DNA from: Bacillota bacterium
GTDB taxonomy: Bacteria > Bacillota > Bacilli > Desulfuribacillales > Desulfuribacillaceae
Length of the DNA: 27,213 bases
Direction: 5' to 3'
Assembly (NCBI GenBank): GCA_023388635.1
Contig: JAEWFW010000040.1
Span: 1 to 27,213, forward strand
Part shown: positions 14,850 through 22,873 of the stretch, piece after piece
Position numbering within the stretch: the stretch's first letter is position 1
How the letters are laid out: each line of letters opens with the position of its first letter
Position numbers and translations under genes: made by a program
Notes under the pieces: generated by a model
What the model was told of the DNA's origin: nothing
Databases searched by the model: none
What the model saw: the letters and a program-made list of their open reading frames with translations, nothing else

Positions 14850-15761
14850 TTAATGTGTTAGGTTAGAAGTTTCACTAGCTGCATCGGTAAATGTACTCGC
14901 CTTTTGGAACAGCAATAATCCGGCTAGAATCATAGCACCTCCAATAAAGGTAGCGGCAGTCGGAGTTTCGCTGATCATAAGGAACCCGAGAATTGAGGCA
15001 ATCAATGGCGTAACAAACATAAAATTTGTGACATCACTGGTTTTCTTAGCAATAGAAAGTGCTTTAGCCCACCATAAATAGGCGAGGGCACTAGGAAACA
15101 CACTTAAGAAGAGAATGGCAAGCCATTGCTGCATGGGAGAATCTTTTAATTGTACCGCAGCATTTGGAAGATAGATAAGTAAGAGTAGCGTTCCTGCGAA
15201 AATGTTGTAAGCTGTTGACTGTAAAGCGGTATATTTTTTGCCGTAATATCTTTGGAACAAGTTGTAGCCACTGATACATATAGCAGCGACTAACATCCAA
15301 AAGATACCTGTGTTCATAGAAAAGACGCCATACCAGAGCGTTAAGACGAGAATCCCGCTAAACATAACGGCAATTGCCAGCCAGCCTAGCATTTTAATTT
15401 TTTCTTTAAAGAAAACATTCGCAAGCAAGGCTGTGATAATTGGCGCTGACGCAATGATCACACTGCCTGTCGCAGAAGTCAGAAACTGTGAAGCATGATT
15501 AAAAGTAATCATGTAAAAAGTAAATCCCAAAGCTCCCGACAGTAAAAATTTCGGAATATCTTTTCGTTCCGGCAATCCAATTTTTTTATATAACGCTATG
15601 ATTAAAAAGCAAATGGATGCGACAAGACATCTCAGGATGCCAACAGCTTCGGCGGTAAAATAATTTAGCGCGATTTTGGTAAATACAAAGGCGGATGCCC
15701 ATAGTAAAGTTGTTCCAAAGGCATATATTTGCGCTGTATTCTGTTTATTATTGATACCCAT
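14850..15761 (-). CDS. DMT superfamily (EamA) permease
   Basis: The 303-residue protein has ten hydrophobic segments in two halves of five, the EamA duplication: ALLWASAF-like TTLLWASAFVFTKIALNYF at the start of the first half and GIFWMLVAAICISGYNLFQRYYG at the start of the second. Such permeases export or import small metabolites such as amino acids; the substrate cannot be read from sequence. GAAGGG lies 7 bases before the ATG. Its promoter is TTGGAT (complement of 15857-15862), 17 bases, TATGAT (complement of 15834-15839). It faces away from the 55-residue gene and shares its regulatory region with it. It belongs to the accessory block inserted between DUF1292 and mltG. Confidence 0.9.
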   Translation of the reverse strand: MGINNKQNTAQIYAFGTTLLWASAFVFTKIALNYFTAEAVGILRCLVASICFLIIALYKKIGLPERKDIPKFLLSGALGFTFYMITFNHASQFLTSATGSVIIASAPIITALLANVFFKEKIKMLGWLAIAVMFSGILVLTLWYGVFSMNTGIFWMLVAAICISGYNLFQRYYGKKYTALQSTAYNIFAGTLLLLIYLPNAAVQLKDSPMQQWLAILFLSVFPSALAYLWWAKALSIAKKTSDVTNFMFVTPLIASILGFLMISETPTAATFIGGAMILAGLLLFQKASTFTDAASETSNLTH

Positions 15762-15833
15762 TGTTGACCCTTCTTTACGGTAGTTTTCTCTAACAATTTT
15801 GACCGCTTTCTAGCAGAATGTTTCTTGTAATTT

Positions 15834-15910
15834 ATCATACCTTAAAAGGGGTTATAATCCAAGCTACTGGATTAGCCTGGATTGTAAAATTTGGGAACTA
15901 ATGATATAAC
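15834..15910. promoter_or_regulatory. Divergent promoters with an AATCCA/TGGATT operator-like repeat
   Basis: Leftward promoter: TTGGAT (15862-15857) and TATGAT (15839-15834), 17 bases apart. Rightward promoter: TTGTAA (15882-15887) and TATAAC (15905-15910), 17 bases apart. Between them AATCCA at 15856-15861 and TGGATT at 15868-15873 form an inverted repeat with 6-base spacing, and a second TGGATT lies at 15878-15883. The inverted repeat overlaps the leftward -35 and the third copy touches the rightward -35, so one bound protein could affect both promoters. No regulator gene is adjacent. Confidence 0.6.
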
Positions 15911-15936
15911 AAAAATAGAAAGGCGGGTGATCTTTA

Positions 15937-16104
15937 ATGAGCAGAGCATTTGTCAGCGAAAACGATGGTTGGTACAGATGTATCAAATACATGGAGCGTT
16001 GTATGATGGCCAATGAAAAAGGCAATTGTGTTCTTAATCATTGCCGCAATTATCCGGAGGAAAGCGAAAAGGAGAAAAAACCTTCTCAAAATAAAAACAA
16101 TTGA
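15937..16104 (+). CDS. 55-residue four-cysteine protein
   Basis: A short frame from ATG 15937 to TGA 16102-16104, with AAAGGCGGGTGA upstream about 6 bases and a good promoter (TTGTAA-17-TATAAC) before it. The protein begins MSRAFVSENDGWYRCIKYME and contains Cys at 15, 22, 31 and 36 (C-x6-C-x8-C-x4-C), suggesting a metal site or disulfides. The last 15 residues are strongly charged (EESEKEKKPSQNKNN) and look disordered. It has no signal peptide. I do not recognise a named family. It ends at a bidirectional terminator and stands alone in its unit, so it may have an independent function, conceivably a small zinc protein. Confidence 0.65.
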   Translation: MSRAFVSENDGWYRCIKYMERCMMANEKGNCVLNHCRNYPEESEKEKKPSQNKNN

Positions 16105-16128
16105 GTAAGAACGCAGTCTTATCAATTG
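16098..16128. terminator. Bidirectional terminator between convergent genes
   Basis: CAATTGA (16098-16104) pairs with TCAATTG (16122-16128), and TAAGA (16106-16110) with TCTTA (16117-16121), with G16105 bulged and a 6-base loop. An A-run lies on the left (serving the leftward transcript) and CTTTAG on the right. It serves both the 55-residue gene and the GH3 gene, whose stop codons flank it. Confidence 0.7.
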
Positions 16129-16130
16129 CT

Positions 16131-17318
16131 TTAGTGAATAATCCCAAGGCTGAGTTTCCAGCAAAGAATTCTCATAACCGATTGATCAATCGTATTTTCT
16201 GAAATTGTATTATTTTTGACTGCTTCGATTACGGCGGGAATTTGTATTTCGAAATCGGTGCTGCAGATCATATCATTACCAGCCAGTACAGCTAGAACGG
16301 CGGCATTGCTTTCGCCGGTAAACTGTTTAATCGCATCCATATATAAATCATCGGTCATAATGACACCGTCAAAATTTAGTTCATCCCGCAGTATTTGATG
16401 GACTTTTTTTGATAGGGATGCGGGACTTTGCGGGTCCATACATTCGACGATGTTGTGGGAAACTAAAACAGCACCCGCGCCCGCGTTGATACCGGCAATA
16501 AACGGCAAGAAGTCGTTTTCCAAGAAGGCTTCGTAGCTGCGGTTATCATAGGCAACGCCTGTGTGAGTATCGACATTGTTTCCGTAGCCCGGGAAATGTT
16601 TGAGAACGCTGCCTAGCTGATTGGCATTCATGGTTGCGACGACTGTTTCCACATATTGAGCCGTGAGGGTTGCATCTGTCCCAAAGGAACGGCTGTAAAT
16701 ATAATCTGTGTCACTTGACGGGACGTCGCAGACAGGAGCTAAATTTAAGTTGATTCCCAATGAATTTAACAATTCAGCCTTTTCCTCTGTATCACTGATA
16801 ACCAAATCCCATCCACCTTCCGCATATAGGTCTTGCGGAGCCCAGAAAGGCACGGCACGAAACTGTTTATAGCGACTAAGCCGGTTGACGATTCCGCCTT
16901 CCTCGTCAACACCGATTAACATCCCAAGTTTTGAAGCGGCTTGATAACTTTGAATATTCGCTGTTACTTCAGCGCGTGATTTATTCTGAAAATCCCGGGC
17001 AAACAAGATATAAGCACCTAAATGATAATTAGCCACCGCTTGTGCAGCATTTTCCTCTGGGCAACGAGCGATGAACATCTGCCCGACTTTTTCTTCAAGG
17101 CTCATTGTTTTCAGGATTTGCTGAGCCTTTTCTTGTATTGATTGATTCTTTTGGGGTGAATCGTCGATCGAAGGTAATTGTTTTTCATCAACTCCCACAG
17201 AATTTTCTACTGGGTTATTTGTGGAATTTCCCACCGGATTATTTATCTCGGGGGGATCAGGTGGCTGATTTTGAAAACCATTGCAGGCACTTAACAGAAT
17301 ACAGATACTTATAATCAA
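16131..17318 (-). CDS. Glycoside hydrolase family 3 lipoprotein (NagZ-like beta-N-acetylhexosaminidase)
   Basis: GH3 enzymes of the NagZ type release terminal N-acetylglucosamine from muropeptides or chitin-like glycans. The protein has KHFPGYGNNVDTH near 250, the GH3 NagZ Lys-His and Asp-His signature, and VIMTDDLYMDAI around 325 with the catalytic Asp. The N-terminus is a lipoprotein signal: a hydrophobic stretch ISICILLSAC with a lipobox, then a Pro/Asn-rich linker to about residue 70, so the enzyme is anchored outside the membrane. The TTG at 17318 lacks a ribosome site and cuts off the basic n-region. The frame stays open upstream to an ATA at 17357-17355, with GGAGGG 7 bases before it; that start restores KLLFAKHRKTT. 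Either a rare ATA start or a mutated ATG is possible. It converges on the 55-residue gene. Confidence 0.88.
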   Translation of the reverse strand: MIISICILLSACNGFQNQPPDPPEINNPVGNSTNNPVENSVGVDEKQLPSIDDSPQKNQSIQEKAQQILKTMSLEEKVGQMFIARCPEENAAQAVANYHLGAYILFARDFQNKSRAEVTANIQSYQAASKLGMLIGVDEEGGIVNRLSRYKQFRAVPFWAPQDLYAEGGWDLVISDTEEKAELLNSLGINLNLAPVCDVPSSDTDYIYSRSFGTDATLTAQYVETVVATMNANQLGSVLKHFPGYGNNVDTHTGVAYDNRSYEAFLENDFLPFIAGINAGAGAVLVSHNIVECMDPQSPASLSKKVHQILRDELNFDGVIMTDDLYMDAIKQFTGESNAAVLAVLAGNDMICSTDFEIQIPAVIEAVKNNTISENTIDQSVMRILCWKLSLGIIH

Positions 17319-17454
17319 ACAAGTTGTTTTACGATGTTTAGCAAATAGCAGTTTTATTTGTATTCCCTCCTAGTACATAGATGGCTGTCTGATAGCTAAG
17401 AAGTCTGTTTATTGTTTATATTTTGTCACAAAAAAAGATAAAGATTCTGAGTTA

Positions 17455-17940
17455 TTATTTTTTAGCTCTTACGTATTCCATCGCTTCTTTACCGGTTATA
17501 TGATCGACATCAATTGCGATAATATAACTTTGTGTACAGCCAGTGATTTCTTTGTGTTTGGCTTCTTCCGGCTGGTCTGCCGAATATTTTTCAACTAAAG
17601 CTTTAAAAGCTTCCAACCATTCATCACCTTCGACAAATCTCGCTTTGCCAAAAGCAATGACACTTCGGAAGTAACTGGTGTATTCCGCACTGACTATCGT
17701 ATCCTCATCGATGACCGAAAAGGATACTTTCGCATTGTTCGTCATCGCATCAATTTTATGTCCCGATTTCGCTGAATGAAAATAGATTTTGCCATTGAAA
17801 TAGACATAGCTAAGCGGAACAGCATAGGGGTAATCTTCATCACCTAAACAGGCTAAAACACCATTTGTACATCTGTCCATTACAGCTACAGTATCTTCCA
17901 TTGATAATAATTGTTTCTTTCTCCGCATTTCTCTGAACAT
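17455..17940 (-). CDS. Pyridoxamine 5'-phosphate oxidase-like flavin-binding protein (Nim-like)
   Basis: A 161-residue FMN-binding split-barrel protein of the PNPOx-like group, closest in style to the NimA/Nim (5-nitroimidazole) branch: MRRKKQLLSMEDTVAVMDRCTNGVLACLGDEDYPYAVPLSYVY then GKIYFHSAKSGHKIDAM and NNAKVSFSVIDED. FMN contacts are usually in the YAVPLSY and IYFHSA strands, both present. Members reduce or sequester flavin, nitro drugs or other oxidants; a drug-resistance role is not shown here. AAGGTGAGG lies 7-8 bases before the ATG. It is oriented away from the molybdoenzyme. An ATAGATATCTAT palindrome (17999-18010) lies upstream. Confidence 0.88.
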   Translation of the reverse strand: MFREMRRKKQLLSMEDTVAVMDRCTNGVLACLGDEDYPYAVPLSYVYFNGKIYFHSAKSGHKIDAMTNNAKVSFSVIDEDTIVSAEYTSYFRSVIAFGKARFVEGDEWLEAFKALVEKYSADQPEEAKHKEITGCTQSYIIAIDVDHITGKEAMEYVRAKK

Positions 17941-17980
17941 TCGTTATTCCTCACCTTCATTATTCAATCAATGTATTGCT

Positions 17981-18032
17981 ATTATACAAACAAGTGAAAT
18001 AGATATCTATCTACTATAGCATATTTGGTCAA
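17981..18032 (-). promoter_or_regulatory. Possible promoter and palindrome upstream of the Nim-like gene
   Basis: On the minus strand TTGACC (complement of 18027-18032) and TAGATA (complement of 18004-18009) are 17 bases apart, and the perfect 12-base palindrome ATAGATATCTAT (17999-18010) overlaps the -10. A TATAAT (complement of 17981-17986) lies further downstream without a good -35. The palindrome could be an operator. Confidence 0.35.
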
Positions 18033-18079
18033 TCATTTGATTTTTCTCTATTCAGTTAGCCGTATTATTTGAAGTGTGT

Positions 18080-18157
18080 GGATCACTAAATTCATAGATT
18101 ATCTGACGGGGAAGTTTAGTGCTTTGATCCGTAAAGATTAAAAAAAGATGATATAAT
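18080..18157 (+). promoter_or_regulatory. Inverted repeat and -10 upstream of the molybdoenzyme gene
   Basis: GGATCACTAAA (18080-18090) and TTTAGTGctttGATCC (18115-18130) form an interrupted inverted repeat: CACTAAA/TTTAGTG is perfect, and GGATC/GATCC pairs outside after a 4-base bulge. Downstream is TATAAT at 18152-18157, with TTGATC at 18125-18130 as the nearest -35 (22 bases, too long; 17 bases to GATGAT at 18148). The repeat could form an RNA hairpin only if transcription starts further upstream, so an operator is more likely. Confidence 0.35.
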
Positions 18158-18196
18158 AGGGAAAAAGCAAAGAAAAGGAAGCTGGAGGAAGATCGT

Positions 18197-20235
18197 ATGC
18201 CCCAGATTTATCATAATGTCTGCACTCTAGATTGTCCTGTAGCATGCCGCTTATTAACCGAAGTAGAAAATGGGCGAATTGTAAATATAAAAGGTGATCC
18301 CCAAGACACTTATACTCAAGGGAAACTTTGTGCGAAAGGGTATGCTTTGAAAGAGCGGGTCTATTCTTCGGAGCGGATTCTTCATCCGATGAAACAACAA
18401 GGGAAAGGAAGCGGAATTTGGCAAAAAATTTCTTGGGAACAGGCTTACACAGAAATTGCCGAAAAAATGATCGAAATCGATGAACAATACGGCAATCTCT
18501 TGCCTGTCTGTTTAGATAAATATTTGGGTACTACGGGATTTTTGAGTCAAAGTGTCGACTATTTTTTTAATTCTCTAGGACCAGTTACCAGGTTAGCTGG
18601 AATCCTTGTGTAACTACCGGTACGGATGCTCTGGTTTTGAATTACGGTGCGTGTAAAAAGCCTGTTCCGGAAGATATGCTGAATTCGCGTCTGATCATCA
18701 TTTGGGGGGCAAATTTGGCTTGGACTAACATACATCAAATGAGATATATTTTTGAAGCTCAGGATCAAGGGGCAATCATCGTCACAATTGACCCGATAGT
18801 TACTGCTACAGCTGCCCGCAGTGATGTTTATTATCAAATTCGTCCGGAAACAGACGGCAAGTTGGCGCTAGGTCTGGCAAAAATTTTAGTTAATGAAAAT
18901 ATGATCGACGATGAATTTTTGGATCATTGCACGCTGGGTTGGTCGGAATACCGAAGCTATTTGGCGACTGTCGATCTGGACGAAGTAGCGGAAGCTACAG
19001 GAATTCCCTTAGATAAAATATATGAATTGGCTATTCTATACGGTACAACTAAGCCTGCGACCATCAGAATTGGTCCCGGTATTCAACATGGGCTCTCCGG
19101 CGGTCAAAATATCAGGGCAATCGACAGTCTCGTCGCTTTGTCGGGAAATATCGGTATATCCGGTGGTAATATACATTACACATTAGGCGAGTATTCACAG
19201 CTTCGTACGCCTTATAGTATGAAACAAAATTTAAATAAATCTGCCCACAGAATCATGGGTATGGATTGGTTTACACAAATTGAAGCAATCGATCCGCCCT
19301 TAAAATTACTATGGATTGCCGGAAGAAATCCGGTAGCGCAGGATCCGGACTCTAATCTAGTTGTACAAGCCTTACAAAAAATCGACACTGTAGTTGTCGC
19401 AGACCATACATTGACTGCGACCGCACGAATGGCAGATTATTTACTGCCTGTCTGTTCTCCATTTGAGTTTGAAGATTTCGTCGTTTCTTTCTGGCATTAT
19501 GGGGCAGGGTTGAATCAGCAAGCGGTCCGCCCGTTGGGTGAAAGCAAACCGGATTTTGAAATTATGAAGGGAATGTCGGATACACTGAATCGGCTGAAAC
19601 CGGAGATGAGCTCTTTCCCTACCCATGTAACTGCCTGCCAATGGCTTAACCAAGAATTTGGACCTGATCTCTACGGATCATTAGGCATCAAAGATTACCG
19701 CGATTTGGTTGAAAAATACGCTCGACTTAATTTGCCTGATGTCCCATGGGAAGACCGCCAGTTCGCCACACCTTCCGGGCGTTACGAATTTTTTTCAAAT
19801 ACGGCTATTGTCTATCAAGTTCCGCCGTTACCGAGTTCTGTGGAGCAACCCGTCTTGTCAACTTTGTATCCTTTTCGCCTAATGGTCGTCCGTTATTGTA
19901 TGACGCTAAATTCTCAGTTTTATCATGGCAGTTCATTGCGTCATCTTGAAGATGCTCCTGTGCTTTTGGTGCACCCTGAGACAGGACGATTGCAAAATTT
20001 GGGTGAAGGTGATTGGGCAAAGGTGTATAATCAAATGGGAGAAATAGAATTGCCAATCGTTTATTCTCTCACTGTTCCTAAGGATATTCTCGTAACGTAT
20101 ATAGGGATGGAAGATTCGAACGGCAAAGCGATCAATACGCTGATTGGTTTTTTTGGAACAGATATGGGACAAATTTCTTCAGGCAGTCGGGGTATTGCTT
20201 TTAATAACTGCTTTGTCAATTTGATGAGGAGATGA
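18197..20235 (+). pseudogene. Molybdopterin oxidoreductase, single frameshift
   Basis: A DMSO-reductase-superfamily molybdoenzyme read in two frames. Frame one (18197-18613) holds the [4Fe-4S] motif C9-x3-C13-x3-C17-x27-C45 (NVCTLDCPVACRLL, GKLCAKG). It ends at TAA 18611 right after VTRLAG. Adding one base at 18599-18602 (GGAAT where GGAAAT is expected) continues as NPCVTTGTDALVLNYG, giving C138 where formate dehydrogenase H has its Mo-binding Sec140, then IIIWGANLAWTN, GPGIQHGLSGGQNIRAID and GRNPVAQDPDS. Restored length is 679 residues. No further lesion exists in over 500 codons, so a recent mutation or a sequencing error is likely. There is no Tat signal: a cytoplasmic enzyme, with no ferredoxin-like or membrane subunit nearby. 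The stop overlaps the OFA carrier start (ATGA). Substrate is unknown; GGAGG precedes the ATG. Confidence 0.85.
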
Positions 20236-21443
20236 TAGCGATCTTACAGAAGTTTCAAAACCGATGGTTAATTCTTGCGGCAATGTTTGTCATGAATATC
20301 TGCATTGGCTCGCTTTTAAGTTGGAGTGTGTATCAGAAGCCGCTGATCGATCTTTTTGGATGGTCGACAAGCGCAACCTCTCTGAATTTTTCGATTATGA
20401 TTTTCATAGAGTCTTTGGCGATGATCGTCGGCGGGAAACTTCAATCACGGCTTGGCGCCCAACGTTTAATGTTTATCGGTGGTATTGTCTATAGTGTTGG
20501 GGTGATTGCCACCGGCTTTACTAATTCTTTGCTATTCTTGTACACTACGTACGGGGTTCTGGGTGGGATTGGTGTCGGATTGATTTACGGTACAAGTATC
20601 GCCAATGGAGTGAAATGGTTTCCCGACAAGCGTGGACTGGCTTCCGGTCTGGTTGTGGCAGGTTTTGGTCTGGGATCAATGATTGATGCTCCGTTGTCAA
20701 ACGCGTTGATTGAGCAGTATGGAGTATTAACCACTTTCAAAATCCTGGGTGTGGCTTATTTTCTGTTAATTAGCGCAGCGTCATGGTGGGTCACTGAGGC
20801 ACCGGCAAATTATAGACCCGCAAGTTGGAGACCATCAACGATTAGATCAAACCAAGGTACGGATAAGGATTGGCAGGAAATGTTGCGTGATCCCATCTTT
20901 TATAGTATTTGGATCACCTATGCTGCTGCGTGTACATCGGGTTTGATGATCATTGGTCACGCCTCTCCCATTATTCAGGAGGTCATTGGACTGGATGCAG
21001 GTACAGCGGCAATTGCCGTAAGCATTATGGCATTGTCTAACATGGTAGGACGGGTGGCGTGGGGTTCGATTTCCGACAGGTTGGGGCAATATTTCACGCT
21101 GGTCACTATGCTGGTGCTGTCAGCAATGATGATGGTAATCATCAATTATGTGCATTCCTTTGGAACTTTCTTGGCAGTCATTATGGTGATCGCTGTATGC
21201 TACGGTGGATTCTTAGCAATATTTCCGGCTCTTACCGCAAACCTATTCGGAAGCAAGAATCTCAGCACGAACTATGGTCTTGTGTTTACTGCCTTTGGGA
21301 TTGCTGCTTTCATTGGACCGCATTTGGCGGCAAGGGTCAAGGAAATTAACAATGGAGACTATACCGTTGCGTTCATTATGGCAGCGTTAATAAATACCAT
21401 TGCGATTGTACTTACAGTTCATGTTCGCCATAAGTTGACATGA
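20232..21443 (+). CDS. MFS transporter, oxalate/formate antiporter (OFA) family
   Basis: The 403-residue permease has twelve hydrophobic segments split by a loop around residues 200-218. RWLILAAMFVMNICIGSLLSWSVYQKPL at the N-terminus, GVLGGIGVGLIYGTSIANGVKWFPDKRGLASGLVVAGFGLG and the second-half FLAIFPALTANLFGSKNLSTNYGLVFTAFG are OFA (OxlT) family signatures. OFA carriers exchange small carboxylates; oxalate is one example only. The ATG at 20232 overlaps the stop of the molybdoenzyme (ATGA), and its GAGGAG site lies inside that gene. The pair is therefore translationally coupled, suggesting that the carrier moves the substrate or product of the oxidoreductase. No substrate-specific residue can be read. 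Confidence 0.9.
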   Translation: MIAILQKFQNRWLILAAMFVMNICIGSLLSWSVYQKPLIDLFGWSTSATSLNFSIMIFIESLAMIVGGKLQSRLGAQRLMFIGGIVYSVGVIATGFTNSLLFLYTTYGVLGGIGVGLIYGTSIANGVKWFPDKRGLASGLVVAGFGLGSMIDAPLSNALIEQYGVLTTFKILGVAYFLLISAASWWVTEAPANYRPASWRPSTIRSNQGTDKDWQEMLRDPIFYSIWITYAAACTSGLMIIGHASPIIQEVIGLDAGTAAIAVSIMALSNMVGRVAWGSISDRLGQYFTLVTMLVLSAMMMVIINYVHSFGTFLAVIMVIAVCYGGFLAIFPALTANLFGSKNLSTNYGLVFTAFGIAAFIGPHLAARVKEINNGDYTVAFIMAALINTIAIVLTVHVRHKLT

Positions 21444-21537
21444 AGAATTATTCGTTCATTTTACATTGGAAATTTAGTAAAAGTAGTGATTTTGTACATT
21501 TTTATTTACAAAAAAATATCATAGAGGGAGAGCACTA

Positions 21538-22086
21538 ATGATTTATAGAAACGCTGTTATCGAGGACATACCGGCTATAAGAGAATTACAGAAAAAATAT
21601 CATGTTGAGACAATCAGTGAAAAAGACAAAGGGGACGGGTTTGTAACTACCTTATTCACAGAAGAACAATTTAAGGAATTAATTGAAAAAGAAAATGGGA
21701 TTGCCATTGCCTACGATGGCAGCGAGGTTGTCGCCTATGCTATGGCGGCGTCCTGGGAATATTGGGAGAGATGGCCGCTTTTTCAACATATGATTAGCGA
21801 TTTGCAGCATACAGAATATAAAGGGAATGTGCTTTCTACAACAAACTCGTATCAGTATGGACCGATCTGTATCGATAGAGACTACAGGGGGACGGAAGTA
21901 CTCGCAAAACTTTTTGATTTTTCTAGAACGCAAATGAGTATAAGATACCCGATACTAATAACTTTCATCAATCACATCAACCCCAGATCATACTATGCTC
22001 ATACTAAGAAACTTGGTCTCGACGTGATTAAAAGTTTTGAGTTCAATAATAATACTTATTACGAATTGGCTTGTAAAACAAAATAA
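21538..22086 (+). CDS. GNAT-family N-acetyltransferase
   Basis: A 182-residue protein with the GNAT layout: MIYRNAVIEDIPAIRELQKKYHVE as strand 1 and helix 1, GIAIAYDGSEVVAYAMAASWEYW as the central strands, YGPICIDRDYRGTEVLAKLFDFSR as strand 4 and the acetyl-CoA pyrophosphate loop (the R-x-x-G-x-G/A position reads DYRGTEVL, so the loop is unusual), and the last strand FEFNNNTYYELAC. GAGGGAGAG lies about 9 bases before the ATG. Substrate is unknown. It is about 95 bases after the OFA gene and stands between it and the rubrerythrin in the accessory block. Confidence 0.82.
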   Translation: MIYRNAVIEDIPAIRELQKKYHVETISEKDKGDGFVTTLFTEEQFKELIEKENGIAIAYDGSEVVAYAMAASWEYWERWPLFQHMISDLQHTEYKGNVLSTTNSYQYGPICIDRDYRGTEVLAKLFDFSRTQMSIRYPILITFINHINPRSYYAHTKKLGLDVIKSFEFNNNTYYELACKTK

Positions 22087-22187
22087 GCATGGTAAGCATC
22101 AGTTTTTTGCCATGAGACTGACAAATTGTGTATGCGATCAATACCTTCTGACAATACTATACTAAAATGTATAGGGAGGTATTGTTA

Positions 22188-22796
22188 ATGAATTTGTCTG
22201 GAAGTATGACAAGGACCAATCTGATGCGCGCTTTTGCCGGGGAAAGTATGGCAATGAACCGCTATTATTTTGCCGGACAGGTGGCAAAGAAGCAAAATAT
22301 GTATTTTATTCAGCAAATTTTCGATTTTACAGCTCATCAAGAGACACAACATGCGAAAATTTTTTATAATTTCCTCAAAGGAGAAAATGGCACATCGATT
22401 GATATTACGGCGGGATATCCTGTCGGCAATTACGATGATCTCAGTGCTCTTCTCAAAGATGCCCGACAGCATGAGTATGAGGAATTTAATGAAATATATC
22501 CTGAATTTGCCCATGTCGCCCGCAATGAAGGTTTCATGCCGATTGCGAAAGCATTTGAACAGATCGCTCACATTGAGCAAACGCACGGGGATAGATTTTC
22601 AGCATTTGCTGAATTGATTGATGAGGCTAGATTATTTAAAGCAAACACCAACACTACATGGTTATGTCTCAATTGCGGACATACCCATACTGGCACAGAG
22701 GCACCTCAGGTGTGCGAAGTATGCTTGCATCCACAGGGGTATTTTGTGCCCGAAAAATATTATAAATTTATTGCAGACGAATATACTCGTCCGTAA
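22188..22796 (+). CDS. Rubrerythrin
   Basis: A 202-residue rubrerythrin that reduces hydrogen peroxide to water in anaerobes. The ferritin-like diiron domain carries the pairs GESMAMNRYYFAGQVA (E19), TAHQETQHAKIFYNFL (EXXH) and, in the second half, DARQHEYEEFNEIYPEFA and QIAHIEQTHGDRFSAF (EXXH-like). The C-terminal rubredoxin-like domain has LCLNCGHTHTG and CEVCLHP, two CxxC knuckles 12 residues apart. The ATG 22188 has GGGAGG 8 bases upstream; a TTG-free extension to 22167 has no site. It ends before a large hairpin. Its presence implies oxygen defence in an anaerobic host. Confidence 0.95.
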   Translation: MNLSGSMTRTNLMRAFAGESMAMNRYYFAGQVAKKQNMYFIQQIFDFTAHQETQHAKIFYNFLKGENGTSIDITAGYPVGNYDDLSALLKDARQHEYEEFNEIYPEFAHVARNEGFMPIAKAFEQIAHIEQTHGDRFSAFAELIDEARLFKANTNTTWLCLNCGHTHTGTEAPQVCEVCLHPQGYFVPEKYYKFIADEYTRP

Positions 22797-22838
22797 TGCC
22801 TTTGTTATAGGTATAGCGCATATTTTATCATAATATAC

Positions 22839-22873
22839 AATCCCCGCAGTGCTGTTCTAGTGCTGCGGGGATT
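22839..22873. terminator. Terminator-like hairpin after the rubrerythrin gene
   Basis: AATCCCCGCAGTGCT (22839-22853) pairs with AGTGCTGCGGGGATT (22859-22873), fifteen pairs with two G-U, across a 5-base loop. The T-run after it is poor, so it may act as a transcript stabiliser as much as a terminator. It separates the accessory block from mltG. Confidence 0.65.

Noticed and set aside
18595..18640. Programmed frameshift in the molybdoenzyme gene
   Set aside because: There is no slippery heptamer, no upstream Shine-Dalgarno-like enhancer and no clear downstream pseudoknot; a simple one-base loss explains it.
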